DNA of 64,000 nt from NCBI RefSeq assembly GCF_018691265.1, contig NW_024881327.1:25909936-25973935 (forward strand), read 5' to 3'. Under the pieces are notes generated by a model. That model saw only the letters and a program-made list of their open reading frames with translations. It was not told where the DNA came from and did no database searches. The translations under genes and the position numbers were made by a program. The stretch is from Tyto alba (taxonomy: Eukaryota > Chordata > Aves > Strigiformes > Tytonidae). Of the stretch, positions 36,721 through 51,100 are shown one piece after another; position 1 is the stretch's first letter, and each line of letters starts with the position of its first letter.

Positions 36721-39246
36721 CCTTGGCGAGGGGGCAGAGGGGCTGCCTGGGCACTACCTGATTGCCTTCAAGGCCGCCTGTGCTTTGAAAACAACCAGCC
36801 ACCCCTGCCCCCTCCAAACAAAAAACAAAAAAAACCAAAAACAGCCGAACAAAAAAGAAAACACTTTAAAACAAAAAATGAATTTAAAACCACCCAGAGC
36901 CTTTTAAGCTTGTGTTTATAGATGGCTCCACTGAAGACAAACCCCAGGAGGACATCAGGCCTCCTGCCCTCATGGACGTGGACAAGGACGTCTCTCTTGG
37001 CTGCTCTCGCTCTTCCATGTTGCATGGACAAGCTCCTGAAGTGCTCGAAGACCTGGTAGTTTTTTATATAAAAAGACTATTCAGAGAACATTCACACCAA
37101 AAAGCCAAAGAGCATTCCTGTCTTCCAGGATTTGTTGTCACAGAAATCTTCTGCCTCTGATGATCTAGATCCCTGCCCCCTGCTTGACTTCAGGATGGTA
37201 CAGAGAAGGCCTGGGTCTGTGTTCACAAACAAGATAAAGGAGCCTTTGCTGAGTGATGGCTGTAGCTGCAAAACACTTTGGTGGTTGCACTGCAGAGAGT
37301 CTGAGGTGAGGACTTCTCTTATGCAGCTCCCGGTGCCACAGGGAAGGGATGCGAGCCAGGGGCTAGCAAACGAGCTGGGATATTAACTGGCTTCAAGCAC
37401 CTCATTTAGGTTTTGGTTTTCCCTTGACATGGGGAGGTGACCCAAAGTCGCGGTATTGCCTGACTTCAGAGCCAAAGGAGCAAGCGCGTTTCGAAATAGA
37501 AAGGGTTGCTCTACCTTTTGCCTCAGGACCAGCAGTCTGCTTTATGTTGTTTATTGCCTACTGTGAAAATGTCCCATTGCATTTATGTAGGCTCAGCTTG
37601 CCGCTCCTCATTGCTCTGTGCTGTTCAAGCCAGAAGTCTTCATTCTTAGGCTATCGATCATGTTATGTGTAGCATAAACTTTTCCTTCTTGCACTCACTC
37701 TCTGCGGTATTAAGCCCCTGACAGTAGAATGGGAATTTAGGCTTGCTGAATAGATGGGAGGACTAGAAAAACTCAGCTTCGTTACTTGTTCTCTACGTGA
37801 CCTTTTGAGGACTCCAGGTATTGACTTATTCCTATTTGTGTGCCTTTGAAGATTTGGATCTTGAGTAGTCATTTAATAAAATGAAAGAAATGTGTAAGGA
37901 TAGCTATTCTATCAAAATTATGCAAAGATCATTTTAGCAGTGGGTCTTAGGAATTTGTGCTATTCTGTATTAATTTCACAGTTCTGAGAAAAATCTTTCA
38001 TGTTTCAAGAGTGTGTGCCCAAACACATCTTTAGTATGCTTTCTCATACCTTTTCCAACACTCTCTATGGAAAGGGCCTGTTTTTATATGAGATAATGAG
38101 TTCTGAGGTTAATGAGGATAGGGCCCAGAATTCCTACTGTATTGTGTGCCACTGAGTATACAGTAGAAATAAATTAAGAGAGGCAGACAGCGTTTTAAAA
38201 TCCTCTTTTATTTACGCATTTTGTTTAGCATTCAGAACACAGCTACATTACATGATTAGCTGATTTTAATGAGTGTCCTCTAATCAGTTAAATGAAAGTG
38301 TGTGGAAAACCTAAAAAGATTACTTTATATTTTCAGAGACCGTCTGTTTACATTGTTATACCTCGGCTAAGAGGATACTTGGCATGTATGATGCATCTAA
38401 GAGAAAAATGTGGAAGGCCAAAGAAACCTTAAGACAATTGGATCCAGCCCATTCTCTCTCTCTCCACAATGCAAGCTCTGATGACTTAGTATTTTAATTA
38501 ATGTCAACCCTTACCATCAGTGCTCATGGGAACAATCATTAAACCAACACAAAAACATTTTAAATGGCTGGCAACCTACCAGATACTGAGCTAAGCATTC
38601 CCATGGTAGAGTGGACGGTTTCATAGCCAATTCTGCACTGGGTTAAATACGTTCTCTAATAGTACTGGCTCGAAAGGCTATTATTTTCATACTAAACAAT
38701 GCAGTATGGTTTCTAAGTTCTCCTATTTTAAAATGTTTTTATATTTACTTCCCAGCACTAGTATCAATGTTATTTATATGAATGTGGTTGAATTTTACTC
38801 TTTGTTGTTACTAAGGCTTGTTTTTCTTTTTCCTCCTGTTCCCCCCTTTTTTGGTTTCCTTGCTGCTAAACCAAAACCATTTTTTTTTTTTCCGCCCCCC
38901 CTTGGATAATTCACATGATCAGACACAGACTAAACCAACAATCAGTTTCCTATGTAGTTCTAAAAATTGCTGGCTGAGTGAATTTCAGAATTGGACAACT
39001 TACATATTTTTGGCTTCCTATTACATTACTTTTGCATAGTAGGAACTGGGTCATGTCTCAGACTACCTAGTAGGTACTCTGCTGTCCTCACCACTGCAAT
39101 ATTTGCTTGCCAAGTATACTAAGTAGGCTGATCTTTCTTATTCCTCGAAGGCTTTTTTTTCCCTCCTCCCATCTTCTGTGTTTGGTGTTTGCTCAAATTG
39201 TTTAAACATGGAGCTCAATGACAGGCTATTAGCGCTGACTGGAGCC

Positions 39247-39272
39247 ACACATAATGTGGCCACATGTTGTGT
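39247..39272. repeat. 26-bp imperfect palindrome
   Basis: The two halves are complementary except at two base pairs, with a perfect 12-bp core ATGTGGCCACAT (39254-39265). It could be a binding site for a dimeric factor. Confidence 0.65.
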
Positions 39273-41707
39273 AAGCTTCACAACTTGTCTGCTAATTCGC
39301 CTCAGGCCTGACCTGAAATACCCTTGCTATTCTAGCTCTTAGCCCTTCTGCAGCAGACGCAGACACTCATGCTAACTCGTATGACACATCGGTGAGGTCT
39401 TGTATTTGGGGCCAAATCCCGCCTCGGACTCTGTTGTGGCAGTCGGTGAATCTGCCTGAGGAGGAGAAGAGGACGGGGTCAGCCGGGTTGTAAGGATGGG
39501 GATGAGGATGAGAACTCTTCTCTCTACTGGTGTGACCCTTCGGGAGTGAAAGCCTGCGGTTGCAGCGCATCCGGCAGGCAGTGTGAGAGGCTCTGCTCTC
39601 CTCTGCCCGCAGCCCTGTCAATCCCACTGATGGCTCCCGAGGGAAAATATGATCTCCATAGAAAGTCCACAAGCTATGAGGAGGGAACACGGCAGGGGAA
39701 GCCCAGGCTGGCAAGCAGAGAGTGTTCTCCATTTCATTCTTGTCATCAGGATCTTTGAGGCCACTGTGACGGGTACGGAAAGGAGGGAGATTTTGGTCAA
39801 GTGGGCAGAAAGAAAAGGGCAGCCCATTTAGGAAGAAGATGAGAATAATGAAATACATAGTAAGGAGCTAAGAGAATTTACTTATTAGAAGAGGTGCTTA
39901 TTGGACAGAAAATAAATGAACCTGGAAAGATCCGAGCAGAGGAAAGTCAAAAGATCAGTGCAGGTGTGTAGCACTGGTATCCAAACACAAATGGAGTTGG
40001 TGAAATGGATTTCAGATGATGAGGTAGATTGATTAGGAAGAAGGATGCATGGTAGAATTGGCTATAGGATTGATGGGTTGATACAGCTTTATCAGAAAAT
40101 GGAAATAAATAGAGGAAACCTTTAAAAGGCCATGGAAACCCCAGCAACAGTGTATAAACAGTGTTAAAATTTACTGTAAATCCAAGAACAGACTAGAAGA
40201 GGAGAACAAGAAAGTTTTGGGAGGGTGGAACTTAAGAGAATGTGGAAAAGTAAAGCTTAGTGAAAATTAGTGAATTATGAGCAAGGGAAGCCAATAGCAC
40301 AGAAACAAGAAGTAAAAGAGGAAATTCCAAAGACCAGGAGGGAAAGGATTTAGAGGTGAAAAGGGGAGAGTTATGTGAATTAAAACCATGGGGGAAAAAA
40401 ATTAGGTGGTCACAGAGAAAAGGGGGAAAAAAAGGAACAGGAGGGATATACACAGAATTTACAGTTTGCATACAGTCTCTTTAGGAATACCTTTAAAACT
40501 TCTGAAATGTGGACAGCTTTGGAAACAGCAAACCACATGATCACCAGCTATGTTTTGGTGTATCTCTCTTCATCCTATAGGATGAAAAACTGGGGAGTTC
40601 CTTACCGTTCCCATTTAATGAATGCACTTTCACACTCCTGTGGTTTTTAAGATAGAGGAAGAACTCTTGCCCTATTTTATTCTGCCTTCTGCATCCTGTC
40701 ACCCTGAAATGTTTCCAATATTCAATATCTCAGAGATCCAGTCCCACAACATGCTTTTTTGCCGTGCTTTCAGATTGTTACCGAGCTTTTCCTCATTCAC
40801 AACCTGAATTCTCTGACACTGGGAGATACGAATAGCAGGGGAATCTGCATTTTACCTTTAATAAGCTGCTGCAAACATCTTTCCTCATGAAACTGTGATT
40901 TTTTTTTGTTTTTCTGAAGATGAAGTGTTGTTTTCAAAAGCACTGTAATGAACTAAGGTTTTTTTTTTTCCTTCAATTCAGTTTATGACCCATATTACAA
41001 ATGTAGGTTGTAAAACCTTCAGTTACTGTAATGTCCAGAAAGTCTCTGGCAAAGTCATCATCTGTTTCATAAAGGTGAAATTTGCTGCAGACAGATGAAT
41101 CGAGTTTCTCTAACTGAGGCATATAATTAGACCAACAGAATTTTCATGCAAATTCCTCCCCTAGGAATAATGAACAAATACACAGAATTTAGCATGGCAT
41201 GCCAGACTGTGGGCTAAGGACAGATGTTCAAAGGATCTATAAAAAATTGAAGCCAGGCAGCTAAAACCAATTTAAAGTTGATGTAAATAGATCTGCAACT
41301 AAGATCTTGTCTTCTCTTGAAATGCATATATGAAGTGTGCGGTGCTCTAATTTACATAGCAAATGGGTATTCTTATTTATATAGTAAAGCTTAAAAGTTC
41401 AAATTAGGATAGTAAGCTTGTTTTCCTCTGTGCTATACAAATATGTGTGCTAGAGATGGACCTTATTTCAAAGAATGTGCAAGTAGTTAAACAAGAGGCA
41501 AACAGAAAAGCTGAATACAAGCAAAATATCTTGTTAGTTCCCTTAGAAAGAATGGTGGTGCTTCATCATTTCCCCCTACTCATTTCAACCATGGCAAAGC
41601 TAGCCCTGCCTGTCACTACTAATGCATACCAAGCATCCTCTGTCACCCCCACAGCAAGGATTTAGTTGGGGGGGAGGTGTGTGTTAATCAACAGGATTCT
41701 TCTGTGG

Positions 41708-41732
<25 letters not shown>
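41708..41732 (+). repeat. Poly-T tract (25 T)
   Basis: Perfect homopolymer run in intergenic DNA, with no associated retrocopy visible. Confidence 0.95.
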
Positions 41733-41738
<6 letters not shown>

Positions 41739-43920
41739 CTGAGAAGTGATTGTCTTTCTCAGGTCTGGTATGAATAAAAAGAAAGAGTAAAACCAGCATA
41801 GCTGACACAAAAACCTTAAGACAATTTGGTTTTCTTCCCAAAATACAAGGCATCTCACCCCTGAAAAGTTTTGCTTCAGTCTAGCAGCATATAGATGTCT
41901 TGCTTTTTCCCATTCAGGTTAGTTGAATGTTAAAACTGATTTTCAAAGATTCTTTTTCTTTCACCCTAGTCAGCAGAGAACTGACTCAGCATCCCAACAA
42001 CAATACATTTAGAGCAGGCATTAGTTTTGAAAATGTTGTTTCAACTCTGTGAGAGACCATGGCAACAAAGATAGGATGAAGACCTTTGAAGAAACCTTTG
42101 AATACTGTTTAGAAGAAGGAGAATGGATAGGAAAACAGAGGGAAAGAGAGTAGGATTCATTTGCTTCTTAGTGATGCTACCATTTTAAGGGGCAATACTA
42201 ATTCCTATAATAGATTTCACTCCTGGGCAAAGAATGCTACCAAAAAGCCCCGAATGAGTGCCACTTCCCATTGAGATAATGTCTAGGGTTGTACTGAGCG
42301 TTTTTTTCCCCCGTGTTTGTTTTGACAAGTAGATTCTTTTGCTTTATCTCTCTTAAACAAGAGAAGTTTTAAGGCTTAAAGATTTGAGCCTTCTGAGAAA
42401 TCAAAACTTCAGTCTTTGAGATTGTGCTAAGTATATTTACTCAAGATTTATGACAAATCCCACAGAAGCAAGGAGAATGCTTAATACAATTCAAATAGGC
42501 TGGAACTTACCATCTAAATAAGGACTAATCTACTGCCTGCCTGTGCTTCCCTAGGAAGAGACACCACTACTCCCAGTGTAAAACAAAAGAGGACTTTAGG
42601 GAAATAGAAAGTCTGAAAATCCTCATAGCCTATTCATGGGTTGTCTCCTTTTAACTGACATTTCAAAAGTTATGCCCGCTCATGACAAATGCACTTTTCA
42701 GGTTTTGCAAGTTGCATTCTTTGTATGATTTTTAGTCCATGCTAAGAAAATCCTATAATACTTTATCTTGCTCTAGCTATAAACTCGGAAGAATTTTGAT
42801 CAAAGGAGACTATTTTAACAGCTGTCTTTCAAGGTAACATGTGCAGCTCTCCTGGCAGATTCAGCTAGTAAGGTTTGAAGAAAACAGAAGTCTTAGCAAA
42901 GACTTTGCGTGTTTGAGGTGTCAAAAATATTGAATATATTACCTTTGCTTAGTGCTTTCTGGGATCTCAAAGCCATGGTCAGGCAATAAAAAAGCCCTGC
43001 AGCAGGAACCTTTAATTTAGTTCAAAATGAGCAGAATGTTTGCTTTTGTTTGCTTTTTTGGGGTTTCTTTTGTTTGTTTGGTTGGTTGGTTGTTTTTTTC
43101 ATATTCATAATCTGCCTTATCCAGCTATTTGTCAGCAGAAATAGAATTTTATTTTCTTAGATAAATATGGTCTGGGATTACTTACAGGAGAAACGGAGGG
43201 ACTATTGCTCTTTTTGCCAAAACAGAGAAGAGGGACTCCCTTCCCATTACCTTTTCACAGCCAGGGAAATGAACACTTCTATTATGCTGGACAATGAGGA
43301 GCAGAAGTAGCAGGTGGTGACTGCTACTAATCAGGAAGTTAAGTAATAGCTGTACTTGAGCACTTTCTAAAGGATTACTGTTTATGGGAAGACTTGTCCC
43401 CTATCTGGGCAGCATTAGAAAGAAAACAGTGGGAAAGATGAAAAGATGCCTATTAGTTACAGATTTTTCATCCCTTCCTCAGCTCCACACACACGTACAC
43501 CCCGCCTGCTGCCCTCCCTTCACTGCCCCAACCTGTTCAAATCACTCCAGCAGACAGCTAGTAAACCTAGAAGAACAGATCCTTTATTTAATCGTGTCCC
43601 TGCTCCTATTTTCCTGATTAGAAATAGGCCAGACCTTGCCTGGGCACACCGGCTGGTGCCCCTGCGAGCTGTCATTTGGATGGCCAAAAGGAATATTATT
43701 TCTTCTGGGGTAGGTTTTTAAATCTAAGTCCTCTTAGATTTTTTCCCCTTCTTTGTAGGGATGGGAAAGGAAGCTATTATTGCCATTTTTACTCCAGGAA
43801 TTACTCATTTATTATCTGACAGATGCCAATAAGGAGGCTTAGATTTGCTGAAGAGATGTCAACAGTGTGTCTCAAACCCTTCTCCATAAGGTACCACAAT
43901 GCTAATTCTCCAACATGAAA

Positions 43921-44182
43921 AGAATCACAGAAACACAGAATGGTTTGGGTTGGAAGGGATCTTAAAGATCATCATGTTCCACCCCCCCTGCCACGGGCAG
44001 GGACACCTTCCACCAGACCAGGTTGCTCAAAGCCCCGTCCAGCCTGGCCTTGAACCCTGCCAGGGAGGGGGCAGCCACAGCTGCTCTGGGCAAACTGTGC
44101 CAGTCCCTCACCATCCTCACAGTAAAGAATTTCTTCCTTATATCCAATCTAAATCTACCCTCTTTCAGTCTGTCCCACTGAT
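43921..44182 (-). mobile_element. CR1 LINE, 3' tail, antisense
   Basis: In + orientation it begins agaatcacagaaacacagaa, the reverse of the CR1 terminal repeat. It continues through 'ggttggaagggatctta', 'tgccacgggcagggacacc', 'ttgctcaaagccccgtcca' and 'gtaaagaatttcttcctta'. The minus strand still reads as the last part of the CR1 ORF2 protein (KKFFTVRMVRDWHSLPR, then AGFKARLDGALSNL). This is a 5'-truncated copy, better preserved than the one at 8.4 kb. Confidence 0.95.
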
Positions 44183-44674
44183 CACCAAATCTTGCCGGCT
44201 TCATTGTTGAAGACAGGAGGTGTTTTCCAAATCCTCAGGTGGGTCACAGTTGGAGTGACATTGTTACAAACCTTTAATTTTTCTGTCTCTCACACTTTTC
44301 TCTGATCTTGAGTCCACAATGACATGTCACCCAGACATACATATGCAAAAATAGATCAAATGTGATATATGAATCCAGGCCCTGGAACTGCAGAAGTCAT
44401 GAGCCTCATCAGTCTCCTAACATCTCACAGGCTGGGACCCAGGGAGCGATTAGGAGCCCAGGTACTTTGCTGAGCCAGGACCCAGCAGCTGTCCTGTTAA
44501 ATTCAGTGCTTGTAATGCAGGGAGGAGAGTAAGTGGTAGACACAAAGTGGTACAGCACTGCCCCACGTCTTGCAAGGAGAGGCTGGCTTGCATATTTTTG
44601 TGCCTTCTTGAATTTGTCCACAGGTCAAAGCTACCTCAACAGTGTTTTATAGTTTTGTTTGGTTTGGGCTCTTT

Positions 44675-44699
44675 TTTGTTTGTTTGTTTGTTTGTTTGG
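44675..44699 (+). repeat. TTTG tetranucleotide repeat
   Basis: About six TTTG units, bordered by a poly-G/GT patch. A simple microsatellite. Confidence 0.9.
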
Positions 44700-47600
44700 A
44701 GGGGGGTGTCTTTTTGCACTGTGTAGGGCTGACATTTAAAAATTTTTAGATCTATACAGTGCATGTCATTCCTTCACGCTATGAACTGCAGTTTTTCAGG
44801 TCTCCCCTCTGGACTAATACGATTAATACAAATTAGGTATGACCCCTGGACTTTGCTATACTGCCAGCATGCCCTGGAAGCATAAAAGAATATCCTAAAG
44901 ATCAGCAAGTACAGACCCCTCTGAATTTTCCACAACTTCTCCAGGACAAAACCTTCTTTTAAATATCATTTGCTCCAGTCATTTCTGTACCACTGTTTGC
45001 TTTCTTATCTGTTGACATGGTGGCTTAGCTTCCTCAGAACATTTTTGTCTGAAAGATCATTATTTTCTTTTCCAAGCGTCCCATGAACAGACCAATTGTA
45101 CTTCATCAATTTTAAATTTTGACTGTCTGCCAATTGCTTTCAAATCTAAAGCCAATCAAAATTTAAGGAGATTCAGAGAACAGTGAAAGAGAAGCACATC
45201 CACTTCAAAAAGGTTACCCAACTGTTTGTTGTTGTTGTTTCATTTTGTCTCAGGCTTTATAATGATGGCTTTCAGCATCTTGGCTCTGTTTATGTGTCCT
45301 TGTTTAAAAGTCAGGGCTGTGCCTGCCCTTCGCCAGGCTACAGACACACAAGCGGGCTGCTGTGCGGTTCGTCATTCACATTTGAGCCTCTGCTGACTCC
45401 AGAGTCCAGTCTGATGAATAACTGCCAAGAAAGATGCCTTCTGCATTTATGCAGAGAGACTTCACTTTCACAGCTGTTGATTATCATAAATAATGTGGCT
45501 TGGAAGCACCACATAATGTCTGTGGGTTTTTATGGGCGTCTAAATTTTCTTGTTTTAACAGACTACAGATAAGCCTTATAGTTGGTTACAGATATTTTAC
45601 GAGTAAGGCTCTAACCTAGCTGTATGCCAGGGAACCAATAAATGCCATTAGTACCTAGAATAGTTAAGGCCCAATGCTACTTAGCTTCTCAGGACTGAAA
45701 TAATTCATGCTATAACACCTCTGACATCAATATGATCCCTGAAGGATGAATTTGCTGAAGTTTTGTTCTAAAAACTGGAAACTTCAACAGAAATCTTAAG
45801 AAACGATGTAAAAACCTACTGCTGTATCTCATGTTTTCAGGCTGTGCTCCTTTACTGACTGCAGGGTCTATATCTTCCGAGGCCATCGCCTGCATGAGCA
45901 GACCTGCTGACCTCCATGGTCATCAGGAAACCATGTACCAGCAGGAGGTGGGGGCAGACGGCTTCCCGCTTTACGGTGACACCCTGATTTCTCTGCTCTC
46001 CCGTATTGGCATCCTACCCAAGAATGTGAAAAATGAATGCTTCACTGCAATGACTTGTGGTTGGTTTTCATTATCCAAACTAAGACAAAAATGTTTCATA
46101 TGGACAGCTTAGATTTTTTTCAAAGCTGTTCGTCTTCATACTTGTGATTGCTTTGTTATATACGAATCAATTCAGCGTTATTCACTTGAGATTGAAAACT
46201 TTAGAAAAACACTGGGTTTTGAAGTTTATAGAGTTACTTTCCTCCTCCTATCAATAATAGGAATGGTTTGGAAGGTATTTTGGCTGTAGAAGAGAAAACA
46301 AATAGTAAAATGGAGTTGCTGCTTATGTAAGACAGGCTTTTGCCATACTCTTCATGTTGAATAGAAGAGTTTGGCAACATACAAAAGACTAACATTACTA
46401 GCAGTTTACTAATGAACAGTACAGATAATGAATGCTGGCATTACTACAGTAGTCGAAGGTAACAACACACATTTATGGGGTTCCTTTTCGGGGCCATAGG
46501 AAATAAAAAGTAACTAAGGCAAATGGGCTCACTCTGTGCTCTGTGTACTTGGGTAGTAGCAAGGCAAAAGGAATGCTAGGAGACAGTCTCAGCTCTGGTA
46601 AATCAGGTTTTGTACACAGAAGGTGGGCATGCATGCTGAAAGAGTGGAATCAAAATGGAAAATTAAATTTCAGAAATCAGATTAATCTATAAGACTGCCT
46701 CTGTGTCCTGTGGGGGGAGGAAGGAAGAGCCGCATCCCACTGCTTTTCTTCTGCCAAACTTGCAATGAGAAATGTTGCCCAGGTGACAGAGTCCAGAGGA
46801 GAATTTCCAGGCTGTGAATCTCAGCCACAGAGAGAGGAGGTGAACTCAAGGTGCAAGAAAGAGCCTGTGTCTCAGAGAGGGCTGAATTGCAACCGTACTT
46901 CTCTCTTTGGTGTTCCCAGGGTGTTGTCTTCAGCTTCACTCCAGTCAGTGTGCTGGTGGTTCCAAGTCCCATTCAAATACTCCTAACTCTCCCTTTACAA
47001 TGTGTTACGTTATTTTCTGCAGGAACTATGGTGACTAACTCGGGAATTTAACTGTGGAAAACATAAGCTGAAAGTTATAAGTGGCAATGAAGAATATAAC
47101 CCTTGTGGTTCAGGCTATAACCCAAGGTAGATCTGCTGTGACCACGTGGTTCATTTTCCTAGGAAATCAGTCTAACTCTCCTTATTTTTTCTTAGTGTTG
47201 ACAAAGTTTAAAAGAGAAATAGTGGAAGAGTACAAAATACCTAGCAAAGTGAAGGGCATATGATTTTAGTTGTAAAGTAATTTTTAGTATAATAAATGAA
47301 ATATGATCACAAAGTATCTCCTCAGTAAGTATTTTTATATTTAAATTGATAGTTTGTGGGATGCCATTTTGAAGTGCTAAGGTGAAAAGATGACTACAGT
47401 GGTAAAGTGTTTAAGGTAGTGATTTATATAGGTCTAAAAAACACCCAGAAGGAGACAACTGCTTTCATAGTATTAATGAACCTCAACTGGGGGTAAAGAA
47501 GGCTTTATTTCTCTTCACAAAGCTTTGTGTAACGTGAACAGATTTTGTATAGACAAGGCAAACCGCTGGAGGAATAGAAAGGTTGGGTTTGTTTTCTTTG

Positions 47601-48152
47601 GAAGAGTCAGTTTCAGCCTGCCTCCAACAGAAAACAACCAGATTGTTTCAGCTCTTGTTCACTTATTTCACTGTTGGGGTTTTGTACTCTTGCCCTCCTG
47701 GGAGAGCTCTTGCTCTTGTTCCCTTCCCTATTGCAGTCTCTCAGGCTGTCAATGGCATCATTAAGCACAATAACATGGTCTAGAAAAATTAGCGGTGAAG
47801 TACCAATTGCTGCAAAAATCAGATATGAATCTATAATGTTCCAAGCAGTGTAGGGTTCTTGTCTAACTGCATTGCCAAGCTAACCGACAAGATATAGCTT
47901 TTAAGTTTTAAATGCAGGGCTATTTTTAATCAATATTCAATATATCCTTGTTAAATTATGTTTTGCAATACTGTCTGGGAGAGTATCTACCCTCTAAAGT
48001 GACTTTATAAACATTAATAGTAACTATATGAGAAATCTTAGCCTGCTTTTACTTTTGTGTGAAGTACAAAATACACTTTTAGATGTGGTTTAGGTAGTTA
48101 ATGAGCATGGCATATCTGATGGTGATGTACGATGACACAAGCTCTCATTAGT

Positions 48153-48184
48153 ATTCACACATTAAGAAAAAAAAATGTGTGAAT
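48153..48184. repeat. Perfect 11-bp inverted repeat
   Basis: ATTCACACATT (48153-48163) and AATGTGTGAAT (48174-48184) are perfect reverse complements around a 10-base A-rich spacer. Confidence 0.7.
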
Positions 48185-51100
48185 CCTACACCTACAACCG
48201 TAATTGAAGTTAAAGGTTGCTAGCCTGCATGGACCACCAGTATCATGTAAAGAAGAAAAAAGAAGCAAATGTTTAAACCATTGAGCATCCCACCCACACT
48301 TCCACTCATTAGTTCCACTCAGCCTGTACTAACACTGCAGTTGTGCATCAGTCGTGCGCTATGACCATCTGGCTAACCCCAGAAAGACATGTGGGCAGCT
48401 TATCTTCAAAGATGAATACCGGCTTTTAGCAACAGCACTAACAGCTGTATCAAGCCAAGGAATGGAAAATAGATCTCCTAAGTTCATCTTCTTCCATAAA
48501 GGACCGAATGTCGTGGGTTTGACAGTGCTGTTTTGAATGAAGACACTTGGTCAGATTTGCATGTACTTCCCTATCTCTCTGTAAAATGTGCTATACAGCT
48601 CATTATAGTTAAAAAACATCAATTATGGCATGAATCTATAGGAGATATTAGCAAATGGATATTTTTTCCTTACCTAGTGGAAATGAGGAATCCTCTATGG
48701 AGATAAAAGATGGGAAAATTACCCATAACAGTTCATATGATCTTCAGGTTTGTCTTCCTAGTAAGCACTACATAATTACTGTGAGTTGTTTGAAACTCTT
48801 TTTGGAGATACTCCAAAGTTTAACTTCTTTAACTCTTGCAAGTCTTTTCCAATAGTTTTGGACAGAGAGGTAGAATATTTCTATTTCAAATCAAGGCCAT
48901 GTATCCCATCCAGCAATGAGAAGGGTTGCATTGCTTCCTGCATTACTCAGTGTCTTCACTTCCTGCTTACCTGTTGTGAAACTAATGTGTTCCAGAAAGG
49001 ATAGAGTTACTTGAGCATCTGAATTCCTACAAGGAGCATGACGATGAAGTACTTTTTAATCGTTTTGACTCTACAAATGATGCAAAACCAAGTACATGGA
49101 GGAAAGACTTACATGTTGGGAAGTATGCTGCTTCATTCATCACCCTAAGAATGAATCGTGAATCATGCATACAAACTGAGATTTGATTCTTTCCGTCTCT
49201 TGGCCATGATATTATTTTTCCCCATTCATTTTATGTTAAACAGGAAATGACTTGTCTTCTCCCTTGAGAGAGCACCTTCACGTCATCTGCTTTTTAAAAT
49301 GATTCCGTAAGATTGTCTCCTTGTGAAAGTGTAGCCATTATAAAGATGCTGAATGCATACTTACCCCTAGCAAAGAATAAGGATCATGCAGAATAGTCAT
49401 ATTTAAAATAGAAAGAAAACTGTTTCTCACTTTTTAAATCAGAATCCCACTGTTATCTGCCTGTATGTGACCGTGGTATCATATGGTTCTGAATGGGTTG
49501 TAGTGCTGTGAGCTTGCAGTGGCTTTACAATTACCTGGTCAGCCTCTCTACAGAAGTGTACGTGCAAATATATAAATGTTGTTTGTACAAATTGTATTTC
49601 CAGTGACAAACTTGCAAACAGATCATTACGCAGGCAAGGCCACTCCCTGCACATAACCAAGAGACAGAAAAAGAAGATGAACATTCATAATACTTTGCTA
49701 AGCAATTCTTTTCATCTCAACCCATTCACTTTCTTCTAAGCTCCTTTATTAGCAATACACATGGCAACTACAGATATAAGACCGTGTGCTAGGAAGATAA
49801 AGGGCAGGTAGAAAAAGTTCCTCTGATCTTTTCTTATCCCCCCATCTGCAGGGAGCTCTGGAAGAAGCAGATGGAATAAACAAAATACACAGATCCACCT
49901 CTAGACTGGCTTTTCACAGTCTTGACTATCACCAGGCTCTTGCTGGTGTTTCCCAAAGAAACCATGCTTAGCTGTGATAACACATTTTTTTTTTTTTTTT
50001 TAACTGAGGATTTCAGTAACTAACCACAGGGCCTTTTACACAGATTGTTCAACTATCACACTGACAGCCTTTTAACTCTACACCTTCCTCCAGCATCACT
50101 TGTTCTCCCACCACCCCCAACCCCACTTAATTATATAAGACTCTAAAGACCCTCCCTCTCCTTGTTTGCTTTGTAAAGATGAACTGGGAACAGAACCCAG
50201 CTGCTTCTCATTTCTGAGGTAATTGCTGGCATTTCTACAGCTGATTCAGGGCTGGTGATAGGGGTGGGTTTTTTTTTCCTCCCCTGTGCTCAGTTTTTGA
50301 CCTTGTATGCTGATACCTACTGGCAAAGCAATGAGTGTCTCACTGACAATTCGAAAATACCTTGGCCCTAAGCACCACTTCTTTTTCCGAAAGCAGGAAG
50401 GGATTCATCACATCTGCAGCAGAAAAGGTACAGATTAAAGGCTGGGTTTTATCTGTGAGGTGTATATATTAACTTGTAATCAGACACAGATGGCACGTTC
50501 GTATTCAGAAGGTTAACTCGCAAGTATTTTTATTACTTCAATTTGCTTTAGCAAGCTTTTGGTCACCATATAGAAACAAAAGAGGCAGTTAAACTCTATC
50601 TGAATAACACTGGGGAAACTACTACCTGATTATCAATATACGCTATGTGGTTTAAGTTGCATAAAATGTGAGTTGAAAGAGCTATATCAAAGCTGCAAAG
50701 CCAAGCAGTTAAAAGACTGGCTTAAAATTGCTTAAGTTGGCTTCTGCGTGCATACTTGCTGTAGTGCTCTCTAGTGATTTATGACTACATACTGTTTATT
50801 TTCTAGTTCATCCTTGCTCAGAACACTTAAAAAAAAATACTTTAAGCTGTTTAGTATGAAATCTTGTTTCATGTCAGGACTTTAGAGCAGAGACAAAATC
50901 TGGTGTTCCCAGCAATATTCAGTAGCTCTGACTGTATGACTATCTTTGCTCTGGTACTTGTCTCACTTATGACAGCTACTTTAGCAGGGGGGTTCTGCTG
51001 TGCTGCTTGAGAGTGCATCCCGTGCACTGGAGGGAGGCCAGGATCCTGTGGATTAAAAATCAAGACTGTCACTACAGATTGAATGCAACAGGCACATTGA

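Larger units (their letters stand above)
36725..43915. other. Intergenic DNA with no recognised gene
   Basis: Contains A-rich sequence at about 36815-36895, an imperfect palindrome at 39247-39272, a purine-rich + strand stretch at about 39.8-40.45 kb and a 25-T run at 41708-41732. A 163-codon minus-strand open frame (39367-39858) is discussed as a doubtful candidate. No repeat family was recognised. Confidence 0.45.

Noticed and set aside
36149..36921. Open frames through the 36 kb CpG island, including one starting MARWCNEADIKWAVERELKK
   Set aside because: The protein turns into GC-driven Arg/Pro/Gly sequence after about 30 residues and matches nothing known. Only the promoter reading is retained.
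43962..44204. 80-codon minus-strand open frame
   Set aside because: It is the C-terminal remnant of CR1 ORF2 inside the LINE tail, not a host gene.
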